Positions 16,562 through 26,203 of a stretch of DNA of 64,000 bases are shown here, one piece after another; the first letter of the stretch is position 1, and each line of letters starts with the position of its first letter. Position numbers and translations under genes: made by a program. The DNA comes from UBA1181 sp045601045 (GTDB lineage: Bacteria > Bacteroidota > Bacteroidia > Bacteroidales > Paludibacteraceae): NCBI GenBank assembly GCA_045601045.1, contig JAZRZA010000082.1:82984-146983 (forward strand). The letters are read 5' to 3'. The notes beneath the pieces are model-generated. The model did not search any database. It had not been told where the DNA came from and worked only from the letters and a program-made list of their open reading frames with translations.

Positions 16562-19500
16562 TTATTTTTTGTTTTGCTCGATCCACTTTCTTGCGTTGAC
16601 GAAAGCCTCCAACCAAGGAGTCACCTCATCAGTCGCTTTGCGATCCTCTGGGTAATAAGCCCATTGCCAAGGGAAGATAGCACGCTCCAAGTGCGGCATC
16701 ATCGCCAAGTGGCGACCATCCTTGGAACATACACCCGCTACGTTGTACATGGATCCGTTAGGATTTGCAGGGTATCCCTCGTAGGTATATTTAGCGATCA
16801 CGTTGTACTCGCTCTCCGCGTAAGGGAAGTCGAACTTGCCCTCTCCGTGAGCCACCCAAACACCCAACTTGCTGCCTGACAAAGAGCCGAACATCACGGA
16901 GTTGTTCTCCGGAATGGTCAAGCCGACGAAGTTAGACTCGAACTTATGGGAGTTGTTGTGCAACATCTTATGCTTCTTATCATGCTCTGGGTAGAGCAAC
17001 TCCAACTCCGCCATCAACTGACATCCGTTGCAGATACCCAAACTCAAAGTATCCTCTCTTGCGTAGAACTTAGCCAATGTCTCCTTCGCCTTCGCGCTGT
17101 AACGGAAACCTCCGGCCCAACCCTTAGCGGAACCAAGCACATCCGAGTTAGAGAATCCACCGCAGAATACGATGATGTTCACATCCTCCAAAGTCTCGCG
17201 GCCAGAGGTCAAGTCTGTCATATGGACATCCTTCACGTCGAAACCTGCCAAGTACAATGAGTAGGCCATCTCACGCTCTCCATTGGTACCCTTCTCACGG
17301 ATGATCGCCGCCTTCACACCAGAACGGCCTTTACGGTCGGCTGTCAAGCCCATCTTAGAGAGTTTACCAGTAAAGTCGCTGTTGAACTTCACCTGCAATG
17401 GTTGGTTCTTATAGTTATCATAACGCTCTTTCGCGCAAGTCTCGCCACTTTGCTTACGATCCAACAAGTAAGAAGACTTGTACCATACATCACGCAATGC
17501 GTCGATATCGAATACCTCCTTCTTGCCATCCTTCTCCACAACGATCTTGCGGTCGTCGGATGGTTTTGCGATCATTGCGAAGCCTACACCTGCATCTTGG
17601 AGGATCTTCTCCACCTCCGATTTCTTCTCCACCTGGATCAATACACCCGGATTTTCAGAGAACAAGATCTTCACCAAGTCATCCTCGGCGATGCTCTTCA
17701 AGTTCACATTCAAACCGCCCTTGGTGTTAGCGAAGCACATCTCGAGCAACGCGGTGATCATACCACCCTCTGAGATATCGTGACCAGCCAAAATCAAATC
17801 CTTGGCAATCAACTCTTGAACCGCACCGAAGGCAGACGCGAAATACTCGGAATCCTTCACGGTAGGAACGGTCTCACCCACCTTGTTCAAGGTAGCCGCC
17901 AAAGCGGAACCACCTAAATTCAAGCTATCGAAAGAGAAGTCGATATGGTAGATGTAAGAATCCTTCTTATTCGCCAATACAGGAGAGACGATCTTACGGA
18001 CGTCAGAAACCTCAGCTCCCGCGGAGATAATCACCGTACCAGGAGAGAATACCTTGTCTTGACCATACTTTTGGGTCATAGACAAAGAGTCCTTACCGGT
18101 TGGGATGTTGATACCCAACTCGCATGCGAAATCGCTACAAGCCTCAACAGCCTTGTACAAGCGAGCGTCCTCACCTGGGTTCTTGCAAGGCCACATCCAG
18201 TTAGCGCTCAACGAAACGCTATCCAAACCATCAGCCAATGGTGCCCAAACGATGTTGGTCAATGCCTCGGCAATCGCCAAAACTGAACCAGCGGCAGGAT
18301 CCACCAAAGCGGCGGCAGGCGCATGACCGATAGAGGTAGCGATACCGCTCTTTCCTCTGTAGTCCAATGCGACAGCACCCAAGTCATTCAAAGGCAATTG
18401 TAACTCACCGGCACATTGTTGGCGAGAGATCTTACCTGTTACGGAACGGTCCACCTTATTGGTCAACCAATCCTTACAAGCGACAGACTCCAATTGGAGC
18501 ACATCGTTGATATATTGTTGGATATTCTTATCTGATGTTTGAACAGCGGCGAATTTCTCCTCCACCGTGTTATCCTTGATCACCGTACGAGGTGGCTTAC
18601 CGATCATGTAATCCAGACGGAGGTTGATTGGCTGGTCACCGTTCGCGCGTTGGAAGACGAACTGCATATCATCTGTCGTCTCTCCCACCACATACATTGG
18701 AGCACGCTCACGATCAGCGATTCGCTTGATCAATTCAAGATCCTTCTCCTCCACCAAGAAGCCCATACGCTCTTGGCTCTCGTTTCCGATGATCTCCTTG
18801 TCTGACAAGGTTGGATCACCGATAGGCAACTTATCCATATCGATCTTACCACCCGTAGCCTCGACCAACTCAGACAAGCAGTTCAAGTGTCCACCTGCAC
18901 CGTGGTCGTGGATAGATACGATTGGGTTGCTATCAGACTCCGCCAATGTACGAATCACATTGGAGACACGCTTTTGCATCTCAGGGTTGGCACGTTGCAC
19001 GGCGTTCAACTCGATCGCATTGGAGTATTGACCAGTCTCCACAGAGGAAACAGCGCCACCACCCATACCGATGCGGTAGTTGTCACCACCCATCACTACG
19101 ACCTTCTCACCTGGCTTAGGATCGCCCTTCAAGCTATCCTTTTGCTTCGCGAATCCGACACCACCCGCCAACATGATCACCTTATCGAAGGCGTATTTCT
19201 TGTTGTTCTCAGCATGCTCAAAGGTGAGCAATGAACCACAGATGAGCGGTTGTCCGAACTTGTTACCGAAGTCGCTGGCACCATTGGATGCCTTGATCAA
19301 AATTTGTTCAGGGGTTTGGTACAACCACTTACGAGGATCGATCGCATCCTCCCAACCTCTCTTGGCGGTTCTTGGGTAAGCGGTCATATAGACAGCGGTT
19401 CCCGCGATTGGCAAGCTGGCCTTACCACCACCGAGACGGTCACGGATCTCACCACCAGTTCCGGTAGCGGCACCGTTGAAAGGCTCCACGGTTGTAGGGA

Positions 19501-20251
19501 AGTTGTGAGTCTCCGCCTTCAAAGAGATGACAGACTTCATCTTCTTCACCTCGAAGTAATCAGGCTTGTCACCACTTGCTGGAGCGAATTGCTCAATCTC
19601 AGGACCATCGTTGAAGGCAACGTTATCCTTGTATGCGGAAACGATCTTATTAGGATTTGTCTCGGAAGTCTTCTTAATCAAACCGAAAAGGGAACTCTCC
19701 TTCTCCTCTCCGTCGATGATGAATTGACCACCGAAGATCTTATGACGGCAGTGCTCCGAATTCACCTGTGAGAATCCGAACACCTCGCTATCAGTCAACT
19801 TACGGCCTATCTTCTCGCTCACACCATTCAAGTAGTCCATCTCTTGTTGGCTCAAAGCCAATCCCTCTTGCTGGTTGTAAGCCGCCAAATCGTCGATGTA
19901 GACAATTGGATCAGGTTGTTTGTCAATGGTAAAAATGGATTGGTCCAATCCATTGTAAACGCGTTGCAACATCGGATCGTGCTCCGAATCCTTACCCTTG
20001 CACGCGAAATACTCCTCGATACGACGGATTCCCTTCAACGCCATGTTTTGGGTAATCTCCACCGCATTGGTACTCCAAGGGGTAATCATCTCTCTACGAG
20101 GTCCGATGAACCACCCCGCAATACTCTTCTCGTCCACGAACTCAGCGCCGCTGAAAAGCCATGTTAACTTTTCAATGTCCTGAGCGTCAAACTTTTGGTC
20201 TGCGTCAACGGCTAAAAAGCCAGCATCCGCTTTTTTGAAAAATAGAACCAT
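16562..20251 (-). CDS. purL: phosphoribosylformylglycinamidine synthase
   Basis: This 1229-residue single-chain PurL performs the fourth step of purine synthesis: FGAR plus glutamine and ATP to FGAM. The synthetase core has FSQVNSEHCRHKIFGG (about 170-185) and SLKAETHNFPTTVEPFNGAA; a second AIRS-like half follows. The C-terminal class I glutamine amidotransferase domain (about 970-1229) carries the nucleophile in LGICNGCQLMAEL and the His-Glu pair near MMPHLERAIFPWQW. Length is normal for the large type. It has its own promoter at 20287-20317 and terminator. Confidence 0.97.
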   Translation of the reverse strand: MVLFFKKADAGFLAVDADQKFDAQDIEKLTWLFSGAEFVDEKSIAGWFIGPRREMITPWSTNAVEITQNMALKGIRRIEEYFACKGKDSEHDPMLQRVYNGLDQSIFTIDKQPDPIVYIDDLAAYNQQEGLALSQQEMDYLNGVSEKIGRKLTDSEVFGFSQVNSEHCRHKIFGGQFIIDGEEKESSLFGLIKKTSETNPNKIVSAYKDNVAFNDGPEIEQFAPASGDKPDYFEVKKMKSVISLKAETHNFPTTVEPFNGAATGTGGEIRDRLGGGKASLPIAGTAVYMTAYPRTAKRGWEDAIDPRKWLYQTPEQILIKASNGASDFGNKFGQPLICGSLLTFEHAENNKKYAFDKVIMLAGGVGFAKQKDSLKGDPKPGEKVVVMGGDNYRIGMGGGAVSSVETGQYSNAIELNAVQRANPEMQKRVSNVIRTLAESDSNPIVSIHDHGAGGHLNCLSELVEATGGKIDMDKLPIGDPTLSDKEIIGNESQERMGFLVEEKDLELIKRIADRERAPMYVVGETTDDMQFVFQRANGDQPINLRLDYMIGKPPRTVIKDNTVEEKFAAVQTSDKNIQQYINDVLQLESVACKDWLTNKVDRSVTGKISRQQCAGELQLPLNDLGAVALDYRGKSGIATSIGHAPAAALVDPAAGSVLAIAEALTNIVWAPLADGLDSVSLSANWMWPCKNPGEDARLYKAVEACSDFACELGINIPTGKDSLSMTQKYGQDKVFSPGTVIISAGAEVSDVRKIVSPVLANKKDSYIYHIDFSFDSLNLGGSALAATLNKVGETVPTVKDSEYFASAFGAVQELIAKDLILAGHDISEGGMITALLEMCFANTKGGLNVNLKSIAEDDLVKILFSENPGVLIQVEKKSEVEKILQDAGVGFAMIAKPSDDRKIVVEKDGKKEVFDIDALRDVWYKSSYLLDRKQSGETCAKERYDNYKNQPLQVKFNSDFTGKLSKMGLTADRKGRSGVKAAIIREKGTNGEREMAYSLYLAGFDVKDVHMTDLTSGRETLEDVNIIVFCGGFSNSDVLGSAKGWAGGFRYSAKAKETLAKFYAREDTLSLGICNGCQLMAELELLYPEHDKKHKMLHNNSHKFESNFVGLTIPENNSVMFGSLSGSKLGVWVAHGEGKFDFPYAESEYNVIAKYTYEGYPANPNGSMYNVAGVCSKDGRHLAMMPHLERAIFPWQWAYYPEDRKATDEVTPWLEAFVNARKWIEQNKK

Positions 20252-20286
20252 TATGTATGTGTGTTAATATTTTTTCTTCTAAGGTA

Positions 20287-20317
20287 CAAAAGTAGTCATA
20301 TTTTCAGTGCAAAACAA
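20287..20317 (-). promoter_or_regulatory. purL promoter
   Basis: On the minus strand a TTG -33 box (20315-20317) is followed after 20 bp by TACTTTTG (20287-20294), a full match to TTG-N20-TAnnTTTG. The start codon is 36 bp further. Confidence 0.75.
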
Positions 20318-20471
20318 CAATATAAGTTAGAACATTATCCGCACGTTCCACCAAGGCGCCCATAACGCTTCCACACAACAAATAATCCTCGTGATACGAC
20401 CTGAAGCAAGCAATCAATCCTTAATAAAATTTAAAAAAGCGCCCCTTGTCGAAAAATATTTTAGAATTATG

Positions 20472-20570
20472 TTGTAAAACATAAAATTACTCCTTACATT
20501 TGCACTGTGTTTTTCATGGTATTAGATTTAAGGTTAAGGAAATGAGGATGTCGAGATGACATCCTTTTTC
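20472..20570 (+). ncRNA. short transcription unit, copy 1 (candidate sRNA or tiny-peptide leader)
   Basis: A perfect promoter (TTG at 20472-20474, 20 bp, TACATTTG at 20495-20502) leads to a transcript of about 60 nt ending in a hairpin (GGATGTC/GACATCC arms within 20545-20565, loop GAGAT) and T5. Between them lies an ORF of nine codons, ATG at 20516, MVLDLRLRK. A near-identical copy lies inverted at 27865-27974. No gene follows on the plus strand, so the unit stands alone in a 411-bp gap that otherwise shows only the purL promoter and nothing else I can interpret. Confidence 0.7.
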
Positions 20571-20616
20571 ATTTTTAGCCCTTTCTTTCAGAAAATAATT
20601 ATTTTTTGCATAAAAA

Positions 20617-20641
20617 AAGCAGAGACGCAACGTCCCTGCTT
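20617..20641 (-). terminator. terminator after the outer-membrane barrel gene
   Basis: Arms AAGCAGAGACG and CGTCCCTGCTT pair with one mismatch; on the minus strand T7 follows. Confidence 0.8.
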
Positions 20642-20662
20642 CCCCTATCAGCTTAAAATTGT

Positions 20663-21469
20663 CTATCTGAACTTGAATCCCATAAACACCCGGAAGGATC
20701 CCGCCTTGATCTTGCCATCACTGAGATCATCAATCATCTGATCCATAACATCCACAGCGCTTCCTTTGGATTTACCCCAACTCATCGACTTCAATTTGCC
20801 GAACTTGGCCTCCACACCCACTTCGATCACTTTATGGCGGAAAACACCACCTATGCGATGTGACGCGCCCAATGCGAAGAGGTTGGTCCTGTCATCGCTC
20901 TGTTGCTCCAATAATTTCATGTAATAATCTTTGAACAAGTCACTGTCGGATGCCAACTCCGGTTTCTTCATGCTGCGCAAAAAGAGGTTAGGCATTACGA
21001 CATAATACAAATCGACAGCGGTTTTATAGTTGAAGTAGTAAGTCGCGATGGGGCCAACGCCACATATATTCAAATCGTAAAACTGCGTTTTAGTCGTCGC
21101 CGTGTAGGGCAAAACCATACTCACACTGGAGACATTTGTCTTCACCTCATACTCAAGACGCATTCTGGAAACGCAATTGGCAAACGCAAAATCCACCCAA
21201 CGCGCGTTTATTCCAAAACCTAAGCTTCCCGGATTTCCAAGATACCATCTGGAATCCAATGTGAATCCAATGGTAGGCGTAGCATTTTTAAAAGGATAGT
21301 CACTCTTCAGAAATCCAAGTTTTGACAAATCCACATCTGAAAAACCATACTTTTTATTGTGGAATCCAACCTGCAATTTCAGGTCCAAACCATTATCCTC
21401 TCCCTGAGAACCTGCATAGGCACCCACAATCGAGAAAAGGGAGAGCACGAAGAGTAATATTTTTTTCAT
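20663..21469 (-). CDS. predicted outer-membrane beta-barrel protein
   Basis: This 268-residue exported protein has a signal peptide (MKKILLFVLSLFSIVGAYAG). The rest alternates in beta strands rich in Tyr/Phe and Gly and ends RVFMGFKFR, with a terminal aromatic-containing strand typical of outer-membrane barrels. The middle has GFTLDSRWYLGNPGSLGFGI and a tyrosine-rich TYYFNYKTAVDLYYVVMPN. I do not recognise a named family. The start is placed at 21469, where the signal peptide begins, rather than at an upstream in-frame codon. It lies between murI and the first short transcription unit. Confidence 0.68.
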   Translation of the reverse strand: MKKILLFVLSLFSIVGAYAGSQGEDNGLDLKLQVGFHNKKYGFSDVDLSKLGFLKSDYPFKNATPTIGFTLDSRWYLGNPGSLGFGINARWVDFAFANCVSRMRLEYEVKTNVSSVSMVLPYTATTKTQFYDLNICGVGPIATYYFNYKTAVDLYYVVMPNLFLRSMKKPELASDSDLFKDYYMKLLEQQSDDRTNLFALGASHRIGGVFRHKVIEVGVEAKFGKLKSMSWGKSKGSAVDVMDQMIDDLSDGKIKAGSFRVFMGFKFR

Positions 21470-21513
21470 TTTGTAATTTCCTGTTAATCTACACAAAGAT
21501 AATAAAAGTTCTT

Positions 21514-22353
21514 TCAGCAAAGTTGTATATGGCGCACATCTATCTTCTCAGAGAGGAAAATAGAAGCCGACTTCTTAAACTTTTCCTCCGACTCAGTCGT
21601 GTAGAAGTGGCACTCCCCACTTCGTGTCAGCCACGCCTCCAAATCGGCGTGACGAGTTAAATAGTTCTGAAGACTATTCGCCACAATGGCGCCCTGTGAT
21701 ATCACCCGAATGTGGGAGGGCAAGTATTTCTTTATCTTCGCCAAAAGCAAAGGATAATGGGTACATCCTAATATGACAGTATCTATCAACGCATCCTGGG
21801 CAAGCAACTGGTCAATGTATTTCTTCACGAAATAGTCGGCCCCGTCTCCGTCAAACTCACTGTTCTCCACCAACGGCACCCAAAGCGGACAAGCCACGCT
21901 TGAGACTTGGATATCGGGGAAGATTTTGTGGATCTCTATCGGATAAGACTCTGATTGAACGGTTCCGACCGTGGCGAACAAACCGACATGCCGTGTCTTG
22001 GTAAACGAGTCGATCTCTTCAACCGTAGGGCGAATAACTCCCAAGACGCGCCGATCCGGGTTCCAAACCGGCAAATCGCTCATCTGAATCGATTTCAACG
22101 CCTTCGCGGAGGCGGTATTGCAGCCCAAAATCACCAACGGGCAACCCAACTCAAACAACTTCTCCACGCACTGACGGGTATATTCATAGACCACATCGAA
22201 TGACCTCGTGCCATAGGGTGTGCGAGCATTGTCTCCCAAATAGATGTAATCATATTGAGGCAAACATTTGCGGATTTCGGAAAGGATCGTCAAACCGCCA
22301 TAGCCGGAATCGAAAACACCGATCGCACCGTTTTGATTCGGGAACTGCTTCAT
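21514..22353 (-). CDS. murI: glutamate racemase
   Basis: This 279-residue enzyme makes D-glutamate for peptidoglycan. The two catalytic cysteines and their contexts are present: IGVFDSGYGGLTILSEIRK near the start, VILGCNTASAKALK (first Cys) and TVILGCTHYPLLLAKI (second Cys). A start four codons upstream (22365) is also possible. It follows the terminator of the bamA-ompH operon and is itself followed by a barrel protein gene on the same strand. Confidence 0.95.
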   Translation of the reverse strand: MKQFPNQNGAIGVFDSGYGGLTILSEIRKCLPQYDYIYLGDNARTPYGTRSFDVVYEYTRQCVEKLFELGCPLVILGCNTASAKALKSIQMSDLPVWNPDRRVLGVIRPTVEEIDSFTKTRHVGLFATVGTVQSESYPIEIHKIFPDIQVSSVACPLWVPLVENSEFDGDGADYFVKKYIDQLLAQDALIDTVILGCTHYPLLLAKIKKYLPSHIRVISQGAIVANSLQNYLTRHADLEAWLTRSGECHFYTTESEEKFKKSASIFLSEKIDVRHIQLC

Positions 22354-22376
22354 AATCGCATGCAATTAGAAAAAAA

Positions 22377-22398
22377 AAGAGGGCGAAAACCCTCTTTT
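22377..22398 (-). terminator. terminator after the ompH operon
   Basis: Arms AAAGAGGG and CCCTCTTT enclose a 6-base loop; on the minus strand the hairpin is followed by a T9 tract. It ends the DUF6089-uppS-bamA-ompH-ompH transcript. Confidence 0.85.
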
Positions 22399-22417
22399 CC
22401 CATTATTTATTCAATAA

Positions 22418-22924
22418 TTACTTGATACCCAACTTCTTCTTGATCAATGGTGTAACATCAATCGCATCGTTAGACTTGTAAAGCAATGCGTTCAAGTCAT
22501 AGATGTAAAGGAAGCCATTCTCAGCACCTACCTCATCGATGGTCTTACGCAATTTCTCGCGGATTGGCGCTTGCAAATCCTCTTGCTTTTGTTGCAACAT
22601 AGTTTGAGCTTGTTGATAGTAAAGTTGCACCTTTTGTTGGATGGTTTGCAACTCCTCCATTCTATTTCTCTTGATAGCCTCATCCCACTTTGCTTCGCCT
22701 TCTTTGTACTCCATCATCTTTTTGGTGTACTCATCTTCCATTCTCTTGATCTCACCTTCGTGTTGAGCGGCAAGCTCCTTCAAAGAGTTCTCAATGTTAG
22801 CCACCTCTGGCATAGACATAAACAATGTCTGAACATCCAAGTAACCCAATTTGATTTGAGTGTTTTGAGCCATACCGAACATTGGCATAGCCAAGAACAA
22901 TAATGCAACTAATTTCTTACGCAT
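22418..22924 (-). CDS. OmpH/Skp family periplasmic chaperone (second copy)
   Basis: This 168-residue periplasmic protein has a signal peptide (MRKKLVALLFLAMPMFGMAQ) and the OmpH/Skp fold. A KLGYLDVQTLFMSMPEVANI strand-helix start leads into long charged coiled-coil arms (about 45-125) and a C-terminal sheet with FLYIYDLNALLYKS. Skp-like chaperones hold unfolded barrel proteins for BamA. It lies 46 bp after a related ompH gene and shares its operon with bamA. Confidence 0.9.
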   Translation of the reverse strand: MRKKLVALLFLAMPMFGMAQNTQIKLGYLDVQTLFMSMPEVANIENSLKELAAQHEGEIKRMEDEYTKKMMEYKEGEAKWDEAIKRNRMEELQTIQQKVQLYYQQAQTMLQQKQEDLQAPIREKLRKTIDEVGAENGFLYIYDLNALLYKSNDAIDVTPLIKKKLGIK

Positions 22925-22970
22925 AATTATAATGTTTAAATTCTTACTAATTAAGGGCAGGCGCAAAGTC

Positions 22971-23483
22971 TTACTTCGCATAGCCCATTTTTTGCAACAC
23001 TTCGTCGCTGATATCAGCCTTTACAGAGAAATAGATCAAGTTGGAACTTGACGCCTTGTCTAACACCACTGTATAACCTTTGGTGTCTGAAACAGACTTC
23101 ACAGCCACATAGACCTCGTCTTGGATAGGCTTCAACAAACTCTCTCTCTTCTTATAGAATTCGCCCTCTGGACCGAAGTATTTGCGCTTCAACTCATTCG
23201 CCTCCTTCTCTTTGGCAACGATTTCATTCTCCTTCTTCACCTTCATCTCATCCGACAAGAAGACCACCTCTGTTTGATAGTTTTTATAAAGAATCTTGGC
23301 CTCCTCATTCTTTAACTCCACCTCTTTCTGCCACTTTTGAGAAATCTGCTTCAGCTGTTCGTTAGCAGACTCATACATCGGAATGTTTTTCAAGATATAC
23401 TCCATGTCAACCACGGCTACCTTTTGAGCGGATGCGCAAAACAAAGCGCTGACCGCCAATAATGTCATCAATAATCTCTTCAT
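22971..23483 (-). CDS. OmpH/Skp family periplasmic chaperone (first copy)
   Basis: This 170-residue protein has a signal peptide (MKRLLMTLLAVSALFCASAQ). The body starts KVAVVDMEYILKNIPMYESA, continues as a charged coiled coil and ends with SNLIYFSVKADISDEVL. It is a paralogue of the protein encoded just downstream; the pair may form mixed or separate trimers. It begins 33 bp after the bamA stop. Confidence 0.9.
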   Translation of the reverse strand: MKRLLMTLLAVSALFCASAQKVAVVDMEYILKNIPMYESANEQLKQISQKWQKEVELKNEEAKILYKNYQTEVVFLSDEMKVKKENEIVAKEKEANELKRKYFGPEGEFYKKRESLLKPIQDEVYVAVKSVSDTKGYTVVLDKASSSNLIYFSVKADISDEVLQKMGYAK

Positions 23484-23515
23484 ATTCGTACTGTGTTTTT
23501 GGTAAAACAATCAAA

Positions 23516-26194
23516 TTAAAACTCCTGTCCGATCACAAAGTGGAAGTTACTACCTCCACCGCCATTCTTGGATAGATCAAATCCATATCCCCAGTCGACT
23601 CCGATCAATCCGATCATCGGCAAGAAGATACGAGCACCCACACCAACTGAACGTTTTAAATCGAATGGATTGAAATCCCGGAAATCACGCCATGCGTTTC
23701 CAGCATCGGCAAAGGCCAATAGATAAATGGTCGTGGAGGTCTCCAACATCAATGGGTATCTCAACTCCAAGGATAATCTGGAATAGATGTTACCAGCGTC
23801 TTGTCCGGTGATAGGATCCTTTGGCGTCAAAACGCCATTGTCATAACCACGAATCTTCACCGCGGAGGTAGCATAGGTGTAACTATAACCAGTCATACCA
23901 TCACCACCAACATAGTAACGCTCAAATGGAGAACGGTGGTAAGCATCGTAATAGCCCAAGAAACCATACTCGACACGGGACATCAAAACCAACTTTTGGT
24001 TAGAAGAGAGCGGCGTGAAAGTTTGCATTTTGAACTCAAACTTGCAATACTCAATCCACTTATAAAGCTCTTGCTGCATCTCCATGTATTCAGCCTCTGA
24101 CAAACCTCGGTAATCCTCGTTCTCGTTTCCTGCACGGAACTTATCCACCAAATTTTGGATGCGGCTGTTGTCTTTAAACTTCGAATATGGAGGCGTCAAT
24201 TGAGCCATCAAGGATATTTTAGAACCCTTTCTGGTATAGTATGGATTATCCAATGAATTGCGCGACCAGGTTACACTTACGCTCAAATTGTTGGCCGATC
24301 CATCCGAAATTTCAAGATAGTTCCAATTTTTCAAAGAGTAATGGCGGTATGAGAGATCCCAATACATAGAGAAATAGTCATCAGGCCATCTCATACGCTT
24401 TCCGACTCCAATCGAACCTCCTAGCGTCATAATGTACTTGTCTCGGTCCACCGCATTCGCATAGCCATTATAGCTATTATCGTATACCAAGTTGTTATAA
24501 TAGTTATCGTTGTAATAACGGCTATTGACGCCAGACTGTTTAGACCAATAGATGGAAGAAGACAACGATGTCGGACTCTTTCCACCCAACCATGGCTCCA
24601 TGAAACTAATGCTTGCGGAAGAGTAATAACGAGCGTTCGTGGAGAAGGAGACGGAGAAGTTTTGTCCATCACCTTGAGGCAATGGCTTATACGCCTGCTT
24701 GTTGAAAATATTACGGATGGAGAAGTTCGTGAACTTCAATCCCAAAGATCCAGTCACACCAGTTTGACCCCAACCAAAGGAGAGTTCCACCTGATCGTTT
24801 TTCTTCTGCTCCAAATTGTAAATGATATCCACCGTACCGTTCTCCGGATTTGGTTCAGGACGGATATCCATCTTCTCCGGATTGAACTGACCCGTTGCGG
24901 CCAACTCACGAGCGGAACGTTGCAAATTGGTTTTACTGAACAAGTCACCTGGTTTGGTGCGGAGTTCTCGGCGGATCACATTCTCGTAAATGGAATTGTT
25001 TCCGGAAATAATCACATTGTTGATCACCGCTTGTTGGCCTTCGTAGATACGCATCTCCAAATCTATGGAATCCCCTTCAACCCTCACCTCTACGGGTTCC
25101 ACATTGAAGAAAAGATATCCATTATCCAAATAGAGGTTGGACATCGCGTCATCATCCGCCATCAATCGGTCGTTCAATAACTTTTGGTTATAAACGTCCC
25201 CCTTCTTAATGGCCAACGCTTTGGTCAACATCTCACTCGGATAGATGGTGTTACCCACCCATGTGATGTCGCGGAAATAGTACTTACGACCCTCACTGAA
25301 GGTCATATAGATATCCACTTTATTCTCATCGTAAGGCACCACGCTATCGCTTAGCAACACAGCGTCACGAAAACCAAACTCATTGAACTTGTCGATCGCC
25401 AAGCCCTTATCATTTTTATACTCCGCCTCGATGAACTTCTTGGATTTGAAGATATTAACCAACTTTCTCTCCTTGGTCTTCTTCATACCACGTTTAACCT
25501 TCTTTTCTGGCATCAAGTTCAAACCAGACATATAAATGCGGTGAACCTTCACCTTGTCATTCTTGTCTATGTCGATGTTCACCACCACATGGCCAGGCTT
25601 TGTTCTATCCTCCACCGTGGAAATCTCCACTTCGGCGTTGCGGTAGCCATCACCACTTAAATGTTTACGAATAGCGGCTTGGGTACGAGAGATGATATTC
25701 GGGGTGACAATACCGTTTTTACGCATCTCAATCGCACCTAAAATATCCTCCTTTTGCTTCTCTTTGACTCCAGAGATATTGATATCGGAGATACGGTCGC
25801 GTTGTTGCAAAGCAATGGTGAGCCAAACCTTATCGCCCTCCATCTTGTCCGCATAAATCTTCACATCGGAAAACAATCCTTGTTTCCAGAATTTCTTCAC
25901 CGCCTTGGAGATTTGATCTCCAGGAATCTTCACCTTGTCACCCACTTTCAATCGTGAATAACCGATAATGACAGCCTTATCATAGCGATCCGCGCCTGTC
26001 ACATTGATCGCCGCGATCTCATACTCCTTCGGAGTGTCCGTATAGGAGATAGAAGGCACATACTCGTATCCTTTAGCGGAGGCGTCACTTTGCGCAGAAA
26101 CGCTATCCGGCACCACAACAGCCACGGATTTCACCGTTGCCGATGCGACAACCGAGAATAAACAAAGTATGCAGATGTATAATATTTTCTTCAT
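23516..26194 (-). CDS. bamA: outer-membrane assembly factor BamA
   Basis: This 892-residue BamA inserts beta-barrel proteins into the outer membrane. A signal peptide (about 1-20) is followed by an N-terminal extension of about 40 residues and five POTRA domains (about 60-455, several beginning with the ISGN-type strand as in INNVIISGNNSIYENVIRRE). The 16-stranded barrel ends in GGGGSNFHFVIGQEF with terminal Phe. The barrel carries the VRGYDNG-like motif as VKIRGYDNGVL. It lies between uppS and the two ompH chaperone genes. Confidence 0.95.
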   Translation of the reverse strand: MKKILYICILCLFSVVASATVKSVAVVVPDSVSAQSDASAKGYEYVPSISYTDTPKEYEIAAINVTGADRYDKAVIIGYSRLKVGDKVKIPGDQISKAVKKFWKQGLFSDVKIYADKMEGDKVWLTIALQQRDRISDINISGVKEKQKEDILGAIEMRKNGIVTPNIISRTQAAIRKHLSGDGYRNAEVEISTVEDRTKPGHVVVNIDIDKNDKVKVHRIYMSGLNLMPEKKVKRGMKKTKERKLVNIFKSKKFIEAEYKNDKGLAIDKFNEFGFRDAVLLSDSVVPYDENKVDIYMTFSEGRKYYFRDITWVGNTIYPSEMLTKALAIKKGDVYNQKLLNDRLMADDDAMSNLYLDNGYLFFNVEPVEVRVEGDSIDLEMRIYEGQQAVINNVIISGNNSIYENVIRRELRTKPGDLFSKTNLQRSARELAATGQFNPEKMDIRPEPNPENGTVDIIYNLEQKKNDQVELSFGWGQTGVTGSLGLKFTNFSIRNIFNKQAYKPLPQGDGQNFSVSFSTNARYYSSASISFMEPWLGGKSPTSLSSSIYWSKQSGVNSRYYNDNYYNNLVYDNSYNGYANAVDRDKYIMTLGGSIGVGKRMRWPDDYFSMYWDLSYRHYSLKNWNYLEISDGSANNLSVSVTWSRNSLDNPYYTRKGSKISLMAQLTPPYSKFKDNSRIQNLVDKFRAGNENEDYRGLSEAEYMEMQQELYKWIEYCKFEFKMQTFTPLSSNQKLVLMSRVEYGFLGYYDAYHRSPFERYYVGGDGMTGYSYTYATSAVKIRGYDNGVLTPKDPITGQDAGNIYSRLSLELRYPLMLETSTTIYLLAFADAGNAWRDFRDFNPFDLKRSVGVGARIFLPMIGLIGVDWGYGFDLSKNGGGGSNFHFVIGQEF

Positions 26195-26203
26195 TCCAAT
26201 ATC